Assembly (NCBI GenBank): GCA_016788885.1
Contig: JAEURX010000063.1
Span: 1 to 43,172 of the forward strand
Direction: 5' to 3'
Length of the DNA: 43,172 nt
Source: Nitrospira sp.
Lineage (GTDB): Bacteria; Nitrospirota; Nitrospiria; Nitrospirales; Nitrospiraceae
Below the pieces are notes generated by a model. That model was given only the letters and a program-made list of their open reading frames with translations, was not told the origin of the DNA and ran no database searches. A program made the translations under genes and the position numbers. How positions within the stretch are numbered: position 1 is the stretch's first letter; each line of letters begins with the position of its first letter. Shown here piece after piece: positions 16,303-24,132 of this stretch.

Positions 16303-17823
16303 TTATGGTTCCTTTCGTTTCGTCCATGCAGCCAGGGCTTCGGCTGGAGACGCCGCAGTTTCCCACAGCGCCGCACAAGCCCGCACGGCATCCGGCTCAA
16401 ACAGGTCACCCATCTCCAGTGTGCGCGACCGCAGGCCCCCGCTGAACTGTACCCGCTCCCACTGCATACCGCTGATCTCGGTCGAAAACCGCCGCACACA
16501 CAATCCGCGCAACCCGCCACGGGTATCCGCAGGTCCGGCCGTCAGCGCCTCCGCGATGTCACGATCGGTCGTCATGCGCCAGGTTTTACCTTCGGCCTCC
16601 AGCCCCAGAAACAACCCGCGCTCGGGGCTCACGTTATGATATTCCAAGTCCAAGCTGGCGAGCCATGGGTCCTCCCAGGTCAGCCGTTCTTCGCGCATGA
16701 AGGTCTCCAGCAACCACTGCTTGGTCACCCAATCCAGCTTTCCGACCAATTGCGTACGATCCTGCGCCAGCAAGCGGAGAGTCTCCTGCCATTCACGCAA
16801 GACCCAATCTGCATCGGGATCACTGCCGGCGCACGCCCGGCTTGCCGCATGCCAATATTCCTCTTGTATGGCGAGGCCTGACAATGTGCGTCCATCCTTC
16901 AGACGCACCACTGCCTTGACATCCGGATCTCGCGACAACTGCTTGATCGCGGCCACCGGCTGCTCCAACTCCAGCTCCGGGGCTGCGCCGCGTTGCAACA
17001 CCTCGAGCACCAGCCTGGTGGTGCCGACCTTGAGGGCGGTCGCGTACTCACACATGTTGGCATCCCCGAGTATCAGATGCAGACGCCGATACTTGGTTCG
17101 ATCGGCATGGGGTTCGTCACGCGTGTTGAGGATGGGGCGATTGTGCATCGTATCCACCCCCAATTCCGCTTCCATGAAGTCGGCCCGTTGCGAGAGCTGG
17201 AAGGGACCGGGCACATACCCCGACTCCTGCGCTTCCATTCCGACTTTCCCGGCCCCGGCCAACAGCTGGCGGCTGACCAGAAACGGCAACAATCCGCTGA
17301 CGAGTTGTGGAAAAGACAACGAGCGTGGAACGAGGTAGTTGTCATGGCAGCCGTAACTGTGGCCATGAAAATCCGTGTTGTTTTTGTAGAGTTGCACGTG
17401 GGCGCCGCCGAGTTGTTGATTTCGTCGATCGGCCGCCCGCTGCACGATACGCTCCCCCGCCCGATCGTGCGCCAGCAGATCTTTAAGCGTGCGACATTCC
17501 GGGGTGGAATATTCGGGGTGGGTATGGTCGTTATAAAACCGGGCGCCGTTCGGCAGCACCAGGTCACTTTTCATGTCGTGAAACGAATACGGGCGATGGG
17601 CATCCAGCTTGGCGAAGTCGTCCTCCTCCTGATCCTGCTGCAGACCCGACACCCGGAAGCCTCGCGCATCCTCGTGCGGATCTTCCCCCCGATAATCCCA
17701 TCGCCGTTCGAAATCTCCGGTCAGATGCGCACGCACCAACTCCATCGACTCCTCGACCGGATCAACCGCGTCGAGGTCTTCTCTGGTAATGCCGTATTCC
17801 GTCTCAATGCCGAACAGATGCAT
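16303..17823 (-). CDS. dop: Pup deamidase/depupylase Dop
   Basis: A 506-residue paralogue of PafA. The start MHLFGIETEYG gives the ATP/metal motif at 5-11. The insertion RWDYRGEDPHEDARGF (about 41-56) closely follows the RWDYE...DARGF stretch of Mycobacterium Dop and marks it as Dop rather than PafA. The catalytic Asp99 lies in RFYNDHTHPEYSTPEC. The C-terminus contains QFSGGLRSRTLEMGDL, as in Dop. It should remove the modifier from conjugates; deamidase activity seems dispensable because the modifier ends in Glu. The in-frame extension to 17928 overlaps arc and is rejected. It starts two bases after the arc stop. Confidence 0.9.
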   Translation of the reverse strand: MHLFGIETEYGITREDLDAVDPVEESMELVRAHLTGDFERRWDYRGEDPHEDARGFRVSGLQQDQEEDDFAKLDAHRPYSFHDMKSDLVLPNGARFYNDHTHPEYSTPECRTLKDLLAHDRAGERIVQRAADRRNQQLGGAHVQLYKNNTDFHGHSYGCHDNYLVPRSLSFPQLVSGLLPFLVSRQLLAGAGKVGMEAQESGYVPGPFQLSQRADFMEAELGVDTMHNRPILNTRDEPHADRTKYRRLHLILGDANMCEYATALKVGTTRLVLEVLQRGAAPELELEQPVAAIKQLSRDPDVKAVVRLKDGRTLSGLAIQEEYWHAASRACAGSDPDADWVLREWQETLRLLAQDRTQLVGKLDWVTKQWLLETFMREERLTWEDPWLASLDLEYHNVSPERGLFLGLEAEGKTWRMTTDRDIAEALTAGPADTRGGLRGLCVRRFSTEISGMQWERVQFSGGLRSRTLEMGDLFEPDAVRACAALWETAASPAEALAAWTKRKEP

Positions 17824-17825
17824 AG

Positions 17826-19577
17826 TTAGATAATCTGATTCACCAACCGCTCTTCCGTGGGCCTGCCACGGCGGAAAGACGAGACGCCGACCACCTGCTC
17901 GGGATGATGATCCAGCAATTTCAGCCATTCCTCGGCTGCATCATCGGGCGGCAGCATCTCTCCCTCGCGATATTCCTCCTGCACCGCATCGAGCAAATCC
18001 TGCGTCCGGATGCCGTCGCCGGAGGGGGGCCCGGCCTCGGCGACCGCACGTTCGATCGCCTTCTCCTTCGCCCGCTGCACGATCGAAGAAAGGATCGCGC
18101 CGCTGACGAGATCGCCCCGGTACAGGACTTTATTCTGCCCGTTCCGGAGTCGGATCGATAACACGCGATTCTGATCAGTACGCGAGAAGAGTTGCTCCAC
18201 CACCTGCTCGATGACAGCGCGGCGGGCAATGGCATGATCCTGATTGTTTCGATCCAGCAGCGTCTGATCGAGCGGCAACGCCGAGGTGAGATACACCGAC
18301 AGGATCTCCACGGCCGCTTCGCGATTCGGGCGTGCCACCTTGATCTTGCGATCGATGCGACCCGGCCGCAGCACCGCCGGATCGATCAAATCCGGCCGGT
18401 TCGACGCCAGAATGATCACCACATCTTGCAGCGACTCGATCCCATCCATTTCGGCGCAAAACATCGGTACCAGGGTGTTATTAATATTGAACGATCGCAT
18501 GGACCGTCTGGTTCCCAACACCGACTCCGCCTCGTCGATGAAAATGAACGGCAAGGCCCCTTCCTTGCGTCTGGCGCGGGCCTTGGCGAACAGGTCGCGC
18601 ACGATCCGCTCGGATTCACCCAGCCACATATTCAAGATCTCTGGGCCCTTGATGTGCAGGAATGCGCCGCTGGTCACCGGAGGATGCTTCGCCTTCCCCT
18701 CCGGGCCAGACTGACCGTGCGACTCCCGCACCAACTGCGACAGGCTGGCCGCGGCCGCCTGCCCGATCAGCGTCTTGCCGCATCCCGGCGGCCCATACAG
18801 GAGAAAGCCTTTCGGCTGCGTAAACTGGTACTTCGCAAACGTGTCGGCATGCAGCAGCGGATATTCAATCGCTTTCCGAATGGCCTCGATCGCCTGATGT
18901 TGGCCGCCGATTTGCGCCCACGTCACGCTCGGCACTTCGTCCAGTAGATGGGCGCGCGCCTGTCGGTTTTCGAATTTTTCGATGGCAATGCGGTGAGTCG
19001 GCTCAACCCGCACCTCATCGCCGGGCTTCAGGTCCGCCCCCACCAAATCACTGGAGCGTTGAAGAATCAGTGCCTGCCGCCCCATGTCCTGCTCAAAACG
19101 AATCCGGCCGTCCGGCAGGAGCTCCGCCACTTTCAACACCGGTCCGTTTCGGTCATAGCCGAGCGCCTTGATCACCGTATAGGCCTCATTGACGAGAATC
19201 TGCGTACCGATCTTCAGGTCCTCGACCGGAAGCCGTGGATCGGTATTGGCGTAATACTCCGCCCCGCCCACCACGATTCGAGCCACGCCTTCCCCGGGCA
19301 ACTCGACCAGGAGGCCAACACGATTGGCCGGCGCGGTCAGCTTGGCAACGACATCACTTAATTTCTTCAGTTCGCTATCGCGACGGTCCTGCGTCACCGA
19401 TTGCGCCATGACCACGTGCCGTAATTTATAGAGCAGCTTCTGGCGCGGATCACCGTCGGGAAACGCGGCCAGACATTCGTCTATCAGTTCGATCGGATCG
19501 GCCGAAACCCCGGCTTCACGGAGCGGCCCCTGATGGCCCCCAGGGGTCGGCTGATCTGGATTGCGATGGTCACTCAT
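17826..19577 (-). CDS. arc: Proteasome-associated AAA+ ATPase ARC/Mpa
   Basis: A 583-residue hexameric unfoldase. Residues about 45-80 form the coiled coil that docks the modifier, and about 85-205 the tandem OB folds. The AAA+ domain has Walker A GPPGCGKT (262-269), Walker B FIFIDEAE (344-351) and the arginine-finger region VLRPGRIDRKI. It threads tagged proteins into the 20S core. Its C-terminus is LVNQII, whereas Mycobacterium Mpa ends in GQYL, the motif that docks in the alpha ring. The pattern is similar but the Tyr is replaced by Ile. GGAGGAAG precedes the start. It is first in the core arc-dop-pup-prcB-prcA-pafA order. Confidence 0.92.
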   Translation of the reverse strand: MSDHRNPDQPTPGGHQGPLREAGVSADPIELIDECLAAFPDGDPRQKLLYKLRHVVMAQSVTQDRRDSELKKLSDVVAKLTAPANRVGLLVELPGEGVARIVVGGAEYYANTDPRLPVEDLKIGTQILVNEAYTVIKALGYDRNGPVLKVAELLPDGRIRFEQDMGRQALILQRSSDLVGADLKPGDEVRVEPTHRIAIEKFENRQARAHLLDEVPSVTWAQIGGQHQAIEAIRKAIEYPLLHADTFAKYQFTQPKGFLLYGPPGCGKTLIGQAAAASLSQLVRESHGQSGPEGKAKHPPVTSGAFLHIKGPEILNMWLGESERIVRDLFAKARARRKEGALPFIFIDEAESVLGTRRSMRSFNINNTLVPMFCAEMDGIESLQDVVIILASNRPDLIDPAVLRPGRIDRKIKVARPNREAAVEILSVYLTSALPLDQTLLDRNNQDHAIARRAVIEQVVEQLFSRTDQNRVLSIRLRNGQNKVLYRGDLVSGAILSSIVQRAKEKAIERAVAEAGPPSGDGIRTQDLLDAVQEEYREGEMLPPDDAAEEWLKLLDHHPEQVVGVSSFRRGRPTEERLVNQII

Positions 19578-19681
19578 AATCTTCCTCCGGCTGGTCTCAC
19601 TCCGGTCATCCTAACAGGTTGTTGAGAAGCTGCGCCAGCGAGTCACGATCGAGCCTGGACACCGCTTCGAACTCCTCCCTC

Positions 19682-20809
19682 TCAATTGACGGCCTGCAGT
19701 GTCACCGTCGCCTGCAGGCGGCGATTCCCCCGCGCGTATTCGATCGTCACCTGCTCACCGACCTTGTGTTTTTCCATCGCATCCATGAGATCCTCGATGG
19801 TTTCCACCGGCTTGCCGTCCACGGCCACCAGAATATCGCCCAGTTCAACGCGCCCACCCATGGTTTCCCGCGCCCCGCGCAAGCCCACCCGTTCTGCAAC
19901 ACTCCCGCGGCCGACCTTTCCGATAATGACGCCCTTGACGCCCCAGCGTCTCGCCATCGCATCGGGAACCAGGGAGATCCCCAAGCCGGGCCTGATCAAC
20001 TTTCCATGCTTGATCAACTCGGGCACGATGCGATTCACCGTATCGACCGGCACCGCAAACCCGATCCCGGCAAATGCGCCGCTGGGACTGACGATTTGGG
20101 TATTCACGCCGATCAGACGTCCGGCACTGTCCAACAACGGCCCGCCGGAGTTGCCTGGGTTGATGGCAGCGTCGGTCTGAATCACGCCTTCAATGGTCCG
20201 GTTGCTCATCGATTTGATAGTACGACCCAAGGCGCTCACCACTCCGGTCGTCAGCGTATGGTCGAGCCCGAAGGGGTTGCCGATCGCCAAGACCTTTTGC
20301 CCGACACGCAACGCCTGGGAGTTGCCGATAGTGACCGGTTGGAGTACCGACTCCGGCGCTTGAATCTGCAGCACGGCGATATCATGGTCCGGATCGGCCC
20401 CGACGACCTTGGCTTTGATTTCCGTCCGATCGGCCAAGGTCACCGTGATCGAATCAGCGCCATAGATCACGTGGTAGTTGGTTACGATGTGCCCCTGCCG
20501 GCTCCAGACGAAGCCGGTCCCCGACCCCTGTGGCACCTCGAACAGATTGAACGACCAGGGGTCGCGCTGCATGGCCGTGTTCGCAATAAAGACGACCGAA
20601 CGAGTCGCCCGGTCGAACACGGCGATCGTGGCCTGCTCTTCCGGACTGAGTTCGGTCGGCGCGACCGATTGAGCCGGCGACAATCCATGCAGGTCTTCAG
20701 CCATCACAGGCTCTGACATCGGGCACGCAGTCGCCATCAGGCCAGCGAGCACACCCGCCCGAACCCATCCACCGGCGCGCCGCGCCGTGAGCATTGCTCC
20801 TGCGCCCAT
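19682..20809 (-). CDS. HtrA/Deg-type periplasmic serine protease
   Basis: A 375-residue trypsin-fold protease with an N-terminal signal (VRAGVLAGLMATACPMS). The triad is His113 (TNYHVI), Asp143 (DHDIAVL) and Ser221 (NPGNSGGP). A single C-terminal PDZ domain (about 280-365) carries ELGDILVAVDGKPV. One PDZ domain makes it DegS/HhoA-like rather than DegP. The signal has a Cys at 29, so a lipid anchor is conceivable, but the lipobox is poor. It should degrade damaged periplasmic proteins. It directly abuts the yjbQ stop and lies 104 bases upstream of arc, so periplasmic and cytosolic proteolysis genes may be co-expressed. Confidence 0.92.
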   Translation of the reverse strand: MGAGAMLTARRAGGWVRAGVLAGLMATACPMSEPVMAEDLHGLSPAQSVAPTELSPEEQATIAVFDRATRSVVFIANTAMQRDPWSFNLFEVPQGSGTGFVWSRQGHIVTNYHVIYGADSITVTLADRTEIKAKVVGADPDHDIAVLQIQAPESVLQPVTIGNSQALRVGQKVLAIGNPFGLDHTLTTGVVSALGRTIKSMSNRTIEGVIQTDAAINPGNSGGPLLDSAGRLIGVNTQIVSPSGAFAGIGFAVPVDTVNRIVPELIKHGKLIRPGLGISLVPDAMARRWGVKGVIIGKVGRGSVAERVGLRGARETMGGRVELGDILVAVDGKPVETIEDLMDAMEKHKVGEQVTIEYARGNRRLQATVTLQAVN

Positions 20810-21232
20810 CTATTCACCAATGATTTGCAGGACCACGTCCCTGGTCCGTGCGCGTGTATCGAAATCCAACACCACTACCTGCTGCCAGGTTCCCAGCACC
20901 ATCGTTCCGTCGTTGAACGGAATCGTGAGGGAGTGTCCCTGCAACTGACCGCGCAGATGGCTGTGGCCATTATCCTCCCCCACATTCCGCTCGTTGTGCT
21001 GCCATGTCGGGTCGGCGGGAATGAGCCGTTCCCAGATCGCTTTGGTATCAGCGCGAATGCCGGGCTCATCCTCGATGATCAGGACGGAGGCGGTCGTGTG
21101 TCTGATGAACACCGTGAGAATGCCGGCGCGCAGGTGCGTCTCCTCAAGAGCCGCGCGCAGTCGGTCGGTGATGTTTTCCACCTGGCAATCGCCCTGCATC
21201 GCCACACGCAGCAACAGTGATTTCACCGCCAT
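20810..21232 (-). CDS. YjbQ/UPF0047 family protein
   Basis: A 140-residue protein of the secondary thiamine-phosphate-synthase-like YjbQ family. Signatures are IRHTTASVLIIEDEPG near residues 43-58, the His-rich HNERNVGEDNGHSHL, and TIPFNDGTMVLGTWQQVV. Some homologues show weak thiamine-phosphate synthase activity, but the physiological role is unsettled. GAAGGAG seven bases before the ATG at 21232 fixes the start; the longer frame to 21268 overlaps the HD gene. It lies four bases after the HD gene stop and abuts htrA, so all three are very likely one transcript. Confidence 0.9.
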   Translation of the reverse strand: MAVKSLLLRVAMQGDCQVENITDRLRAALEETHLRAGILTVFIRHTTASVLIIEDEPGIRADTKAIWERLIPADPTWQHNERNVGEDNGHSHLRGQLQGHSLTIPFNDGTMVLGTWQQVVVLDFDTRARTRDVVLQIIGE

Positions 21233-21236
21233 CGAA

Positions 21237-22109
21237 TTACTCCTTCTCGGGGCGCCGCAAAAACGCACGCTCGCGTGCGGTCAACGCCCGCCCCCTGGCT
21301 TGCGCCAACACCCCATCGAACACACCCTCTGCCGCAAGCTCTCGCAGGGCCCGCACAACCAGACGGCTCAGAATTTGTTCCCGTTGCAACGTCTGCAGAT
21401 AGGCAAAGGCCTCCGACAGGTCTTCGCGTCGACGCACATAGTAGTCGCGACCCCGGCGTTGGTTGCTGTAGGCCTCGAATTGCTCACAGGCGACAAGCAC
21501 TTCCGCCAGTTGGCGCACCCAGGGCTGTGCGCCTTCCAATTTTTCTGGGTAGTAATAGTACAGCATGACCCGGCCCATCCACGGCGCCCAGGCAACTCCG
21601 AGTTCGCGCAAGAGCGGCTTCACCGTCCGCAAGCGCGCGGCCAGTCTCCGGGCATACCCCAACCGCATCTCCACCTGCTCGCAGGCCCACGAATCGAGCG
21701 TGATGCCGGCATCATCCATGGCGGTGCGATAGCGAGCCACAAACGCCTCGGTTTCGCGCCCGTAGCGGGTGTCCGGGTGGAGAGCCCTCCATTCACGAGG
21801 CCTGGTCGGAATGCCGTGCGCGCGGGCCCAGGACCAAATGCGACCGAAGAGGTGCCGGTCCAGTCCAGCCCGTCCCAAATCGTGGAGGAGACAGGCAATC
21901 TGATACTGTTTCACACGTGCAGGGGGATGCCCCAGCCGTGCAGCCACCGCCGCGCACATACGGGCCGTGCGGACGGCATGGGGACCGTCGTACCCCTTGA
22001 TGATGCGCCCCGGACGACGCGGGTCAGGATAGTCATAGAACCGCAATAACTGAGAGGCAAGGGTGCGCGACACGAGCAGCGGAGGAAGCGTGATGCGTGA
22101 AGTGGCCAT
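21237..22109 (-). CDS. HD-domain phosphohydrolase-like protein
   Basis: A 290-residue protein with an HD domain: GYDGPHAVRTARM supplies His44, and IACLLHDLGRAG supplies His76-Asp77. HD proteins use a metal pair to hydrolyse phosphoesters of nucleotides or second messengers. The rest is basic and Arg-rich with no recognised domain, and lacks the GYP triad of c-di-GMP phosphodiesterases. ATG at 22109 is preferred to an in-frame TTG at 22166, because the predicted promoter (22152-22179) would place that TTG upstream of the transcript. It is the first gene of the yjbQ-htrA run. Substrate unknown. Confidence 0.8.
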   Translation of the reverse strand: MATSRITLPPLLVSRTLASQLLRFYDYPDPRRPGRIIKGYDGPHAVRTARMCAAVAARLGHPPARVKQYQIACLLHDLGRAGLDRHLFGRIWSWARAHGIPTRPREWRALHPDTRYGRETEAFVARYRTAMDDAGITLDSWACEQVEMRLGYARRLAARLRTVKPLLRELGVAWAPWMGRVMLYYYYPEKLEGAQPWVRQLAEVLVACEQFEAYSNQRRGRDYYVRRREDLSEAFAYLQTLQREQILSRLVVRALRELAAEGVFDGVLAQARGRALTARERAFLRRPEKE

Positions 22110-22151
22110 GCAGATGTGAGGCACCGGAATCGACACGTTACCGCTCGGCAG

Positions 22152-22179
22152 AATATCGTTCACCAAAAGAACGTGTCAA
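22152..22179 (-). promoter_or_regulatory. Sigma-70-type promoter of the HD-yjbQ-htrA operon
   Basis: On the minus strand a perfect TTGACA (22179-22174) is followed after 16 bases by GATATT (22157-22152), four of six consensus bases. The predicted start of transcription is about 35 bases before the ATG at 22109. The same promoter could feed the proteasome genes if transcription reads through the 104-base gap before arc. Confidence 0.5.
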
Positions 22180-22269
22180 GCCGATCGCCGCGCAGGCACA
22201 GGATTTCCTCGCACTGACGGTGGGGCTTTGTTATTCTGGCCCCGAGGCCGATCGATCAGGGAGGACATC

Positions 22270-22890
22270 ATGCGGATGACTCGGACCATGCAAATCCTAG
22301 CCGGCAGCACGGGTCTGCTGTTGGCGGCAACCATCGCTCCCGCGTTCGCCCTCGACCAACTGGTAGATGTGACCGGCAAAGTCACCCCCTTCGTCACTCT
22401 GCGGAGCCGCGACAATTTTTCGAGTGAGTACCGCTATGATGTCACGGTCCGCAACGTGTCTCCCGATCTGTTCGTCGCGGACTCCCTCATAGTCGTGCTG
22501 GATCACATCACCAATACGGCCGGCCAGGATCGCGAAAATTTGACGGGTGAATCGCTCCTCACGAGGATGGAGATCATCGGGCAGGACGGGACGACCGACG
22601 ACGGCAAACCGTTCTTCCGTGTGCCGCAGGGGTCCGGCCCCGACCTCACCCCGAACAGTGAGAGCCTCCCCGTGTCGGTCCGCATCCGGAACCGTGACTA
22701 CGTGGCCGTCTTCACGCCAGCCTTCCGCGTGATGGGACAAAAGCGTGAGTCACCCAAACAGAAGGGCGCCGCCGGGTCTGCAGCCACGACTCAGCCACCG
22801 GGCAAGGCCACGACCGACAAACTCATTCAGCTGCTCATTAAAAAAGGCCTGATCACCGCGGAGGAAGGACGGCTTCTCAACCAACCATGA
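22270..22890 (+). CDS. Hypothetical exported protein
   Basis: A 206-residue protein with a signal peptide ending near AFALDQ. The mature region (VDVTGKVTPFVTLRSR, YRYDVTVRNVS...SLIVVLDHITN) looks like a single immunoglobulin-like beta domain. A low-complexity linker then leads to a short helical end, KLIQLLIKKGLITAEEGRLL. That helix-loop-helix is also seen at the ends or starts of some porin-like proteins and may be an interaction peptide. GGGAGGAC four bases before the ATG fixes the start. Its stop overlaps the HIT gene (ATGA at 22887). Function unknown. Confidence 0.7.
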   Translation: MRMTRTMQILAGSTGLLLAATIAPAFALDQLVDVTGKVTPFVTLRSRDNFSSEYRYDVTVRNVSPDLFVADSLIVVLDHITNTAGQDRENLTGESLLTRMEIIGQDGTTDDGKPFFRVPQGSGPDLTPNSESLPVSVRIRNRDYVAVFTPAFRVMGQKRESPKQKGAAGSAATTQPPGKATTDKLIQLLIKKGLITAEEGRLLNQP

Positions 22891-23336
22891 CCGACTCCGT
22901 CTGCAACGCCTGTCTCGGCACCTGGCCTCGACAGGACCACTTCATTGCCGACTGCGGCCTCACGCGAGCCTATCTGCACGACGACCAGTTCTTTCCCGGC
23001 TGGACCGTGCTCGTGTTGAAGCATCACGCGACGGAACTCTTCCACCTCTCGCGCGAGGAACGCGGCACGCTCATCGAAGAAGTCGCCCAGGTGGCGGCCA
23101 TGCTCGTCGACGAATGGCGGGCCGTGAAGGTCAACTATGAATTGCTTGGCAACCAACTTCCTCATATCCATTGGCACCTGATTCCCCGCCTCAGCCGGGA
23201 CCCGGCACCGCTCGAGCCGGTCTGGCGCGTGGCGCATGAACCGGTGCGACTTCAACCGGACGCCCTCGCCTCCATGATCGAACGCCTCACGCAGCGGTGG
23301 CCGACGCAGCTCAGCCACACGCCACCGAAGGCCTGA
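22887..23336 (+). CDS. HIT-family hydrolase
   Basis: A 149-residue histidine-triad protein. The signature HIHWHLIP contains His93, His95 and His97, and an upstream conserved Asn lies in LLGNQLPH. CNAC at 6-9 could bind zinc, as in Fhit-like and HinT-like bacterial proteins. HIT enzymes hydrolyse or transfer nucleoside monophosphates, for example from AMP-lysine or dinucleoside polyphosphates. The start overlaps the preceding stop by four bases, so translation is coupled. Cytosolic, with no signal peptide. Substrate not defined. Confidence 0.88.
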   Translation: MTDSVCNACLGTWPRQDHFIADCGLTRAYLHDDQFFPGWTVLVLKHHATELFHLSREERGTLIEEVAQVAAMLVDEWRAVKVNYELLGNQLPHIHWHLIPRLSRDPAPLEPVWRVAHEPVRLQPDALASMIERLTQRWPTQLSHTPPKA

Positions 23337-23354
23337 CTCCATCCGCCTGCCACG

Positions 23355-24023
23355 ATGCCCGCACCAGCACCCAAGCCGGATGTCACGATGCCCCGCACAT
23401 TTTCGCAGATGGTGATCCGCACCGTGCCGCTTCATCTGCTGACATCGCTGGTCCTGGTCGGAGGAAGCGCGCTGTGTTACAGCGTTTCCATGACAGGGCA
23501 CGGCACCTGGGCGCTCGTGGGTAGCTGGTCGTTGACGGCGATCGCCATTCTCCTTGCGCTGGTCGGCGGAATCCTGGCCGGGCTGTTGGACGCATCCCAA
23601 CAAACGGTTGAGCGACTGGAACAACAACTCCGCACCTGGTTGCACACCCTCCCTGCCGCCGCAAGGGCCGACGCAGCGACAGACCGCCCCCTGGACTCAG
23701 TGCGAGCAGAGTACGAGACGCTGGTCGAGCAATGGGCCACCAGGACCGGCGAACGGCTGCGACTTCCACGCTGGTTGGAAACGCTGATTCGCAAAGCGTT
23801 ACGCGGGATCGTCGTCGATCGCTTCATTGCCTCCTGTACGGAACGTGGCCTCAGTCTCGTGGCGCCGCAAGAGTTCCGGAACTGGCTGCTCGCGGAAGGG
23901 GTCAGCCTCGGATTCATGCCCATTCAGGATCAACTCTCTTGGTGGCGCTACCTCATTTGGGGCCTGTTGCTCCTGCTCGCCGCGACGAGCTTGATTCTCG
24001 CCCTTTTCACGACCTCATCCTGA
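23355..24023 (+). CDS. Hypothetical membrane protein
   Basis: A 222-residue protein with two N-terminal hydrophobic helices (about 25-43 and 52-78), a cytosolic or periplasmic helical middle (ERLEQQLRTWLHTLPAAARAD to RWLETLIRKALRGI) and a C-terminal membrane helix (about 198-217) rich in Leu. The ATG at 23355 and the one at 23388 (MPRTF) are both possible; neither has a strong ribosome binding site. It follows the HIT gene by 18 bases on the same strand and is probably in its operon. No family recognised. Confidence 0.6.
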   Translation: MPAPAPKPDVTMPRTFSQMVIRTVPLHLLTSLVLVGGSALCYSVSMTGHGTWALVGSWSLTAIAILLALVGGILAGLLDASQQTVERLEQQLRTWLHTLPAAARADAATDRPLDSVRAEYETLVEQWATRTGERLRLPRWLETLIRKALRGIVVDRFIASCTERGLSLVAPQEFRNWLLAEGVSLGFMPIQDQLSWWRYLIWGLLLLLAATSLILALFTTSS

Positions 24024-24132
24024 TCGCTCCCGCTGCATCCGGCGCGAGATTCCCCATCAGATCCCGTGGAATTTTCTTCCCATCTATGTGTATATAGAGC
24101 GATCTTTTTCTCGTGGAGGCCTGTCGGCGCTT

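Noticed and set aside
16301-16378. Longer modifier start inside dop
   Set aside because: The extra N-terminus is the dop 3' end in another frame; the ribosome binding site favours 16300.
15430-16881. 483-residue plus-strand open frame
   Set aside because: It runs antisense across prcB, the modifier gene and dop, all of which are strongly supported.
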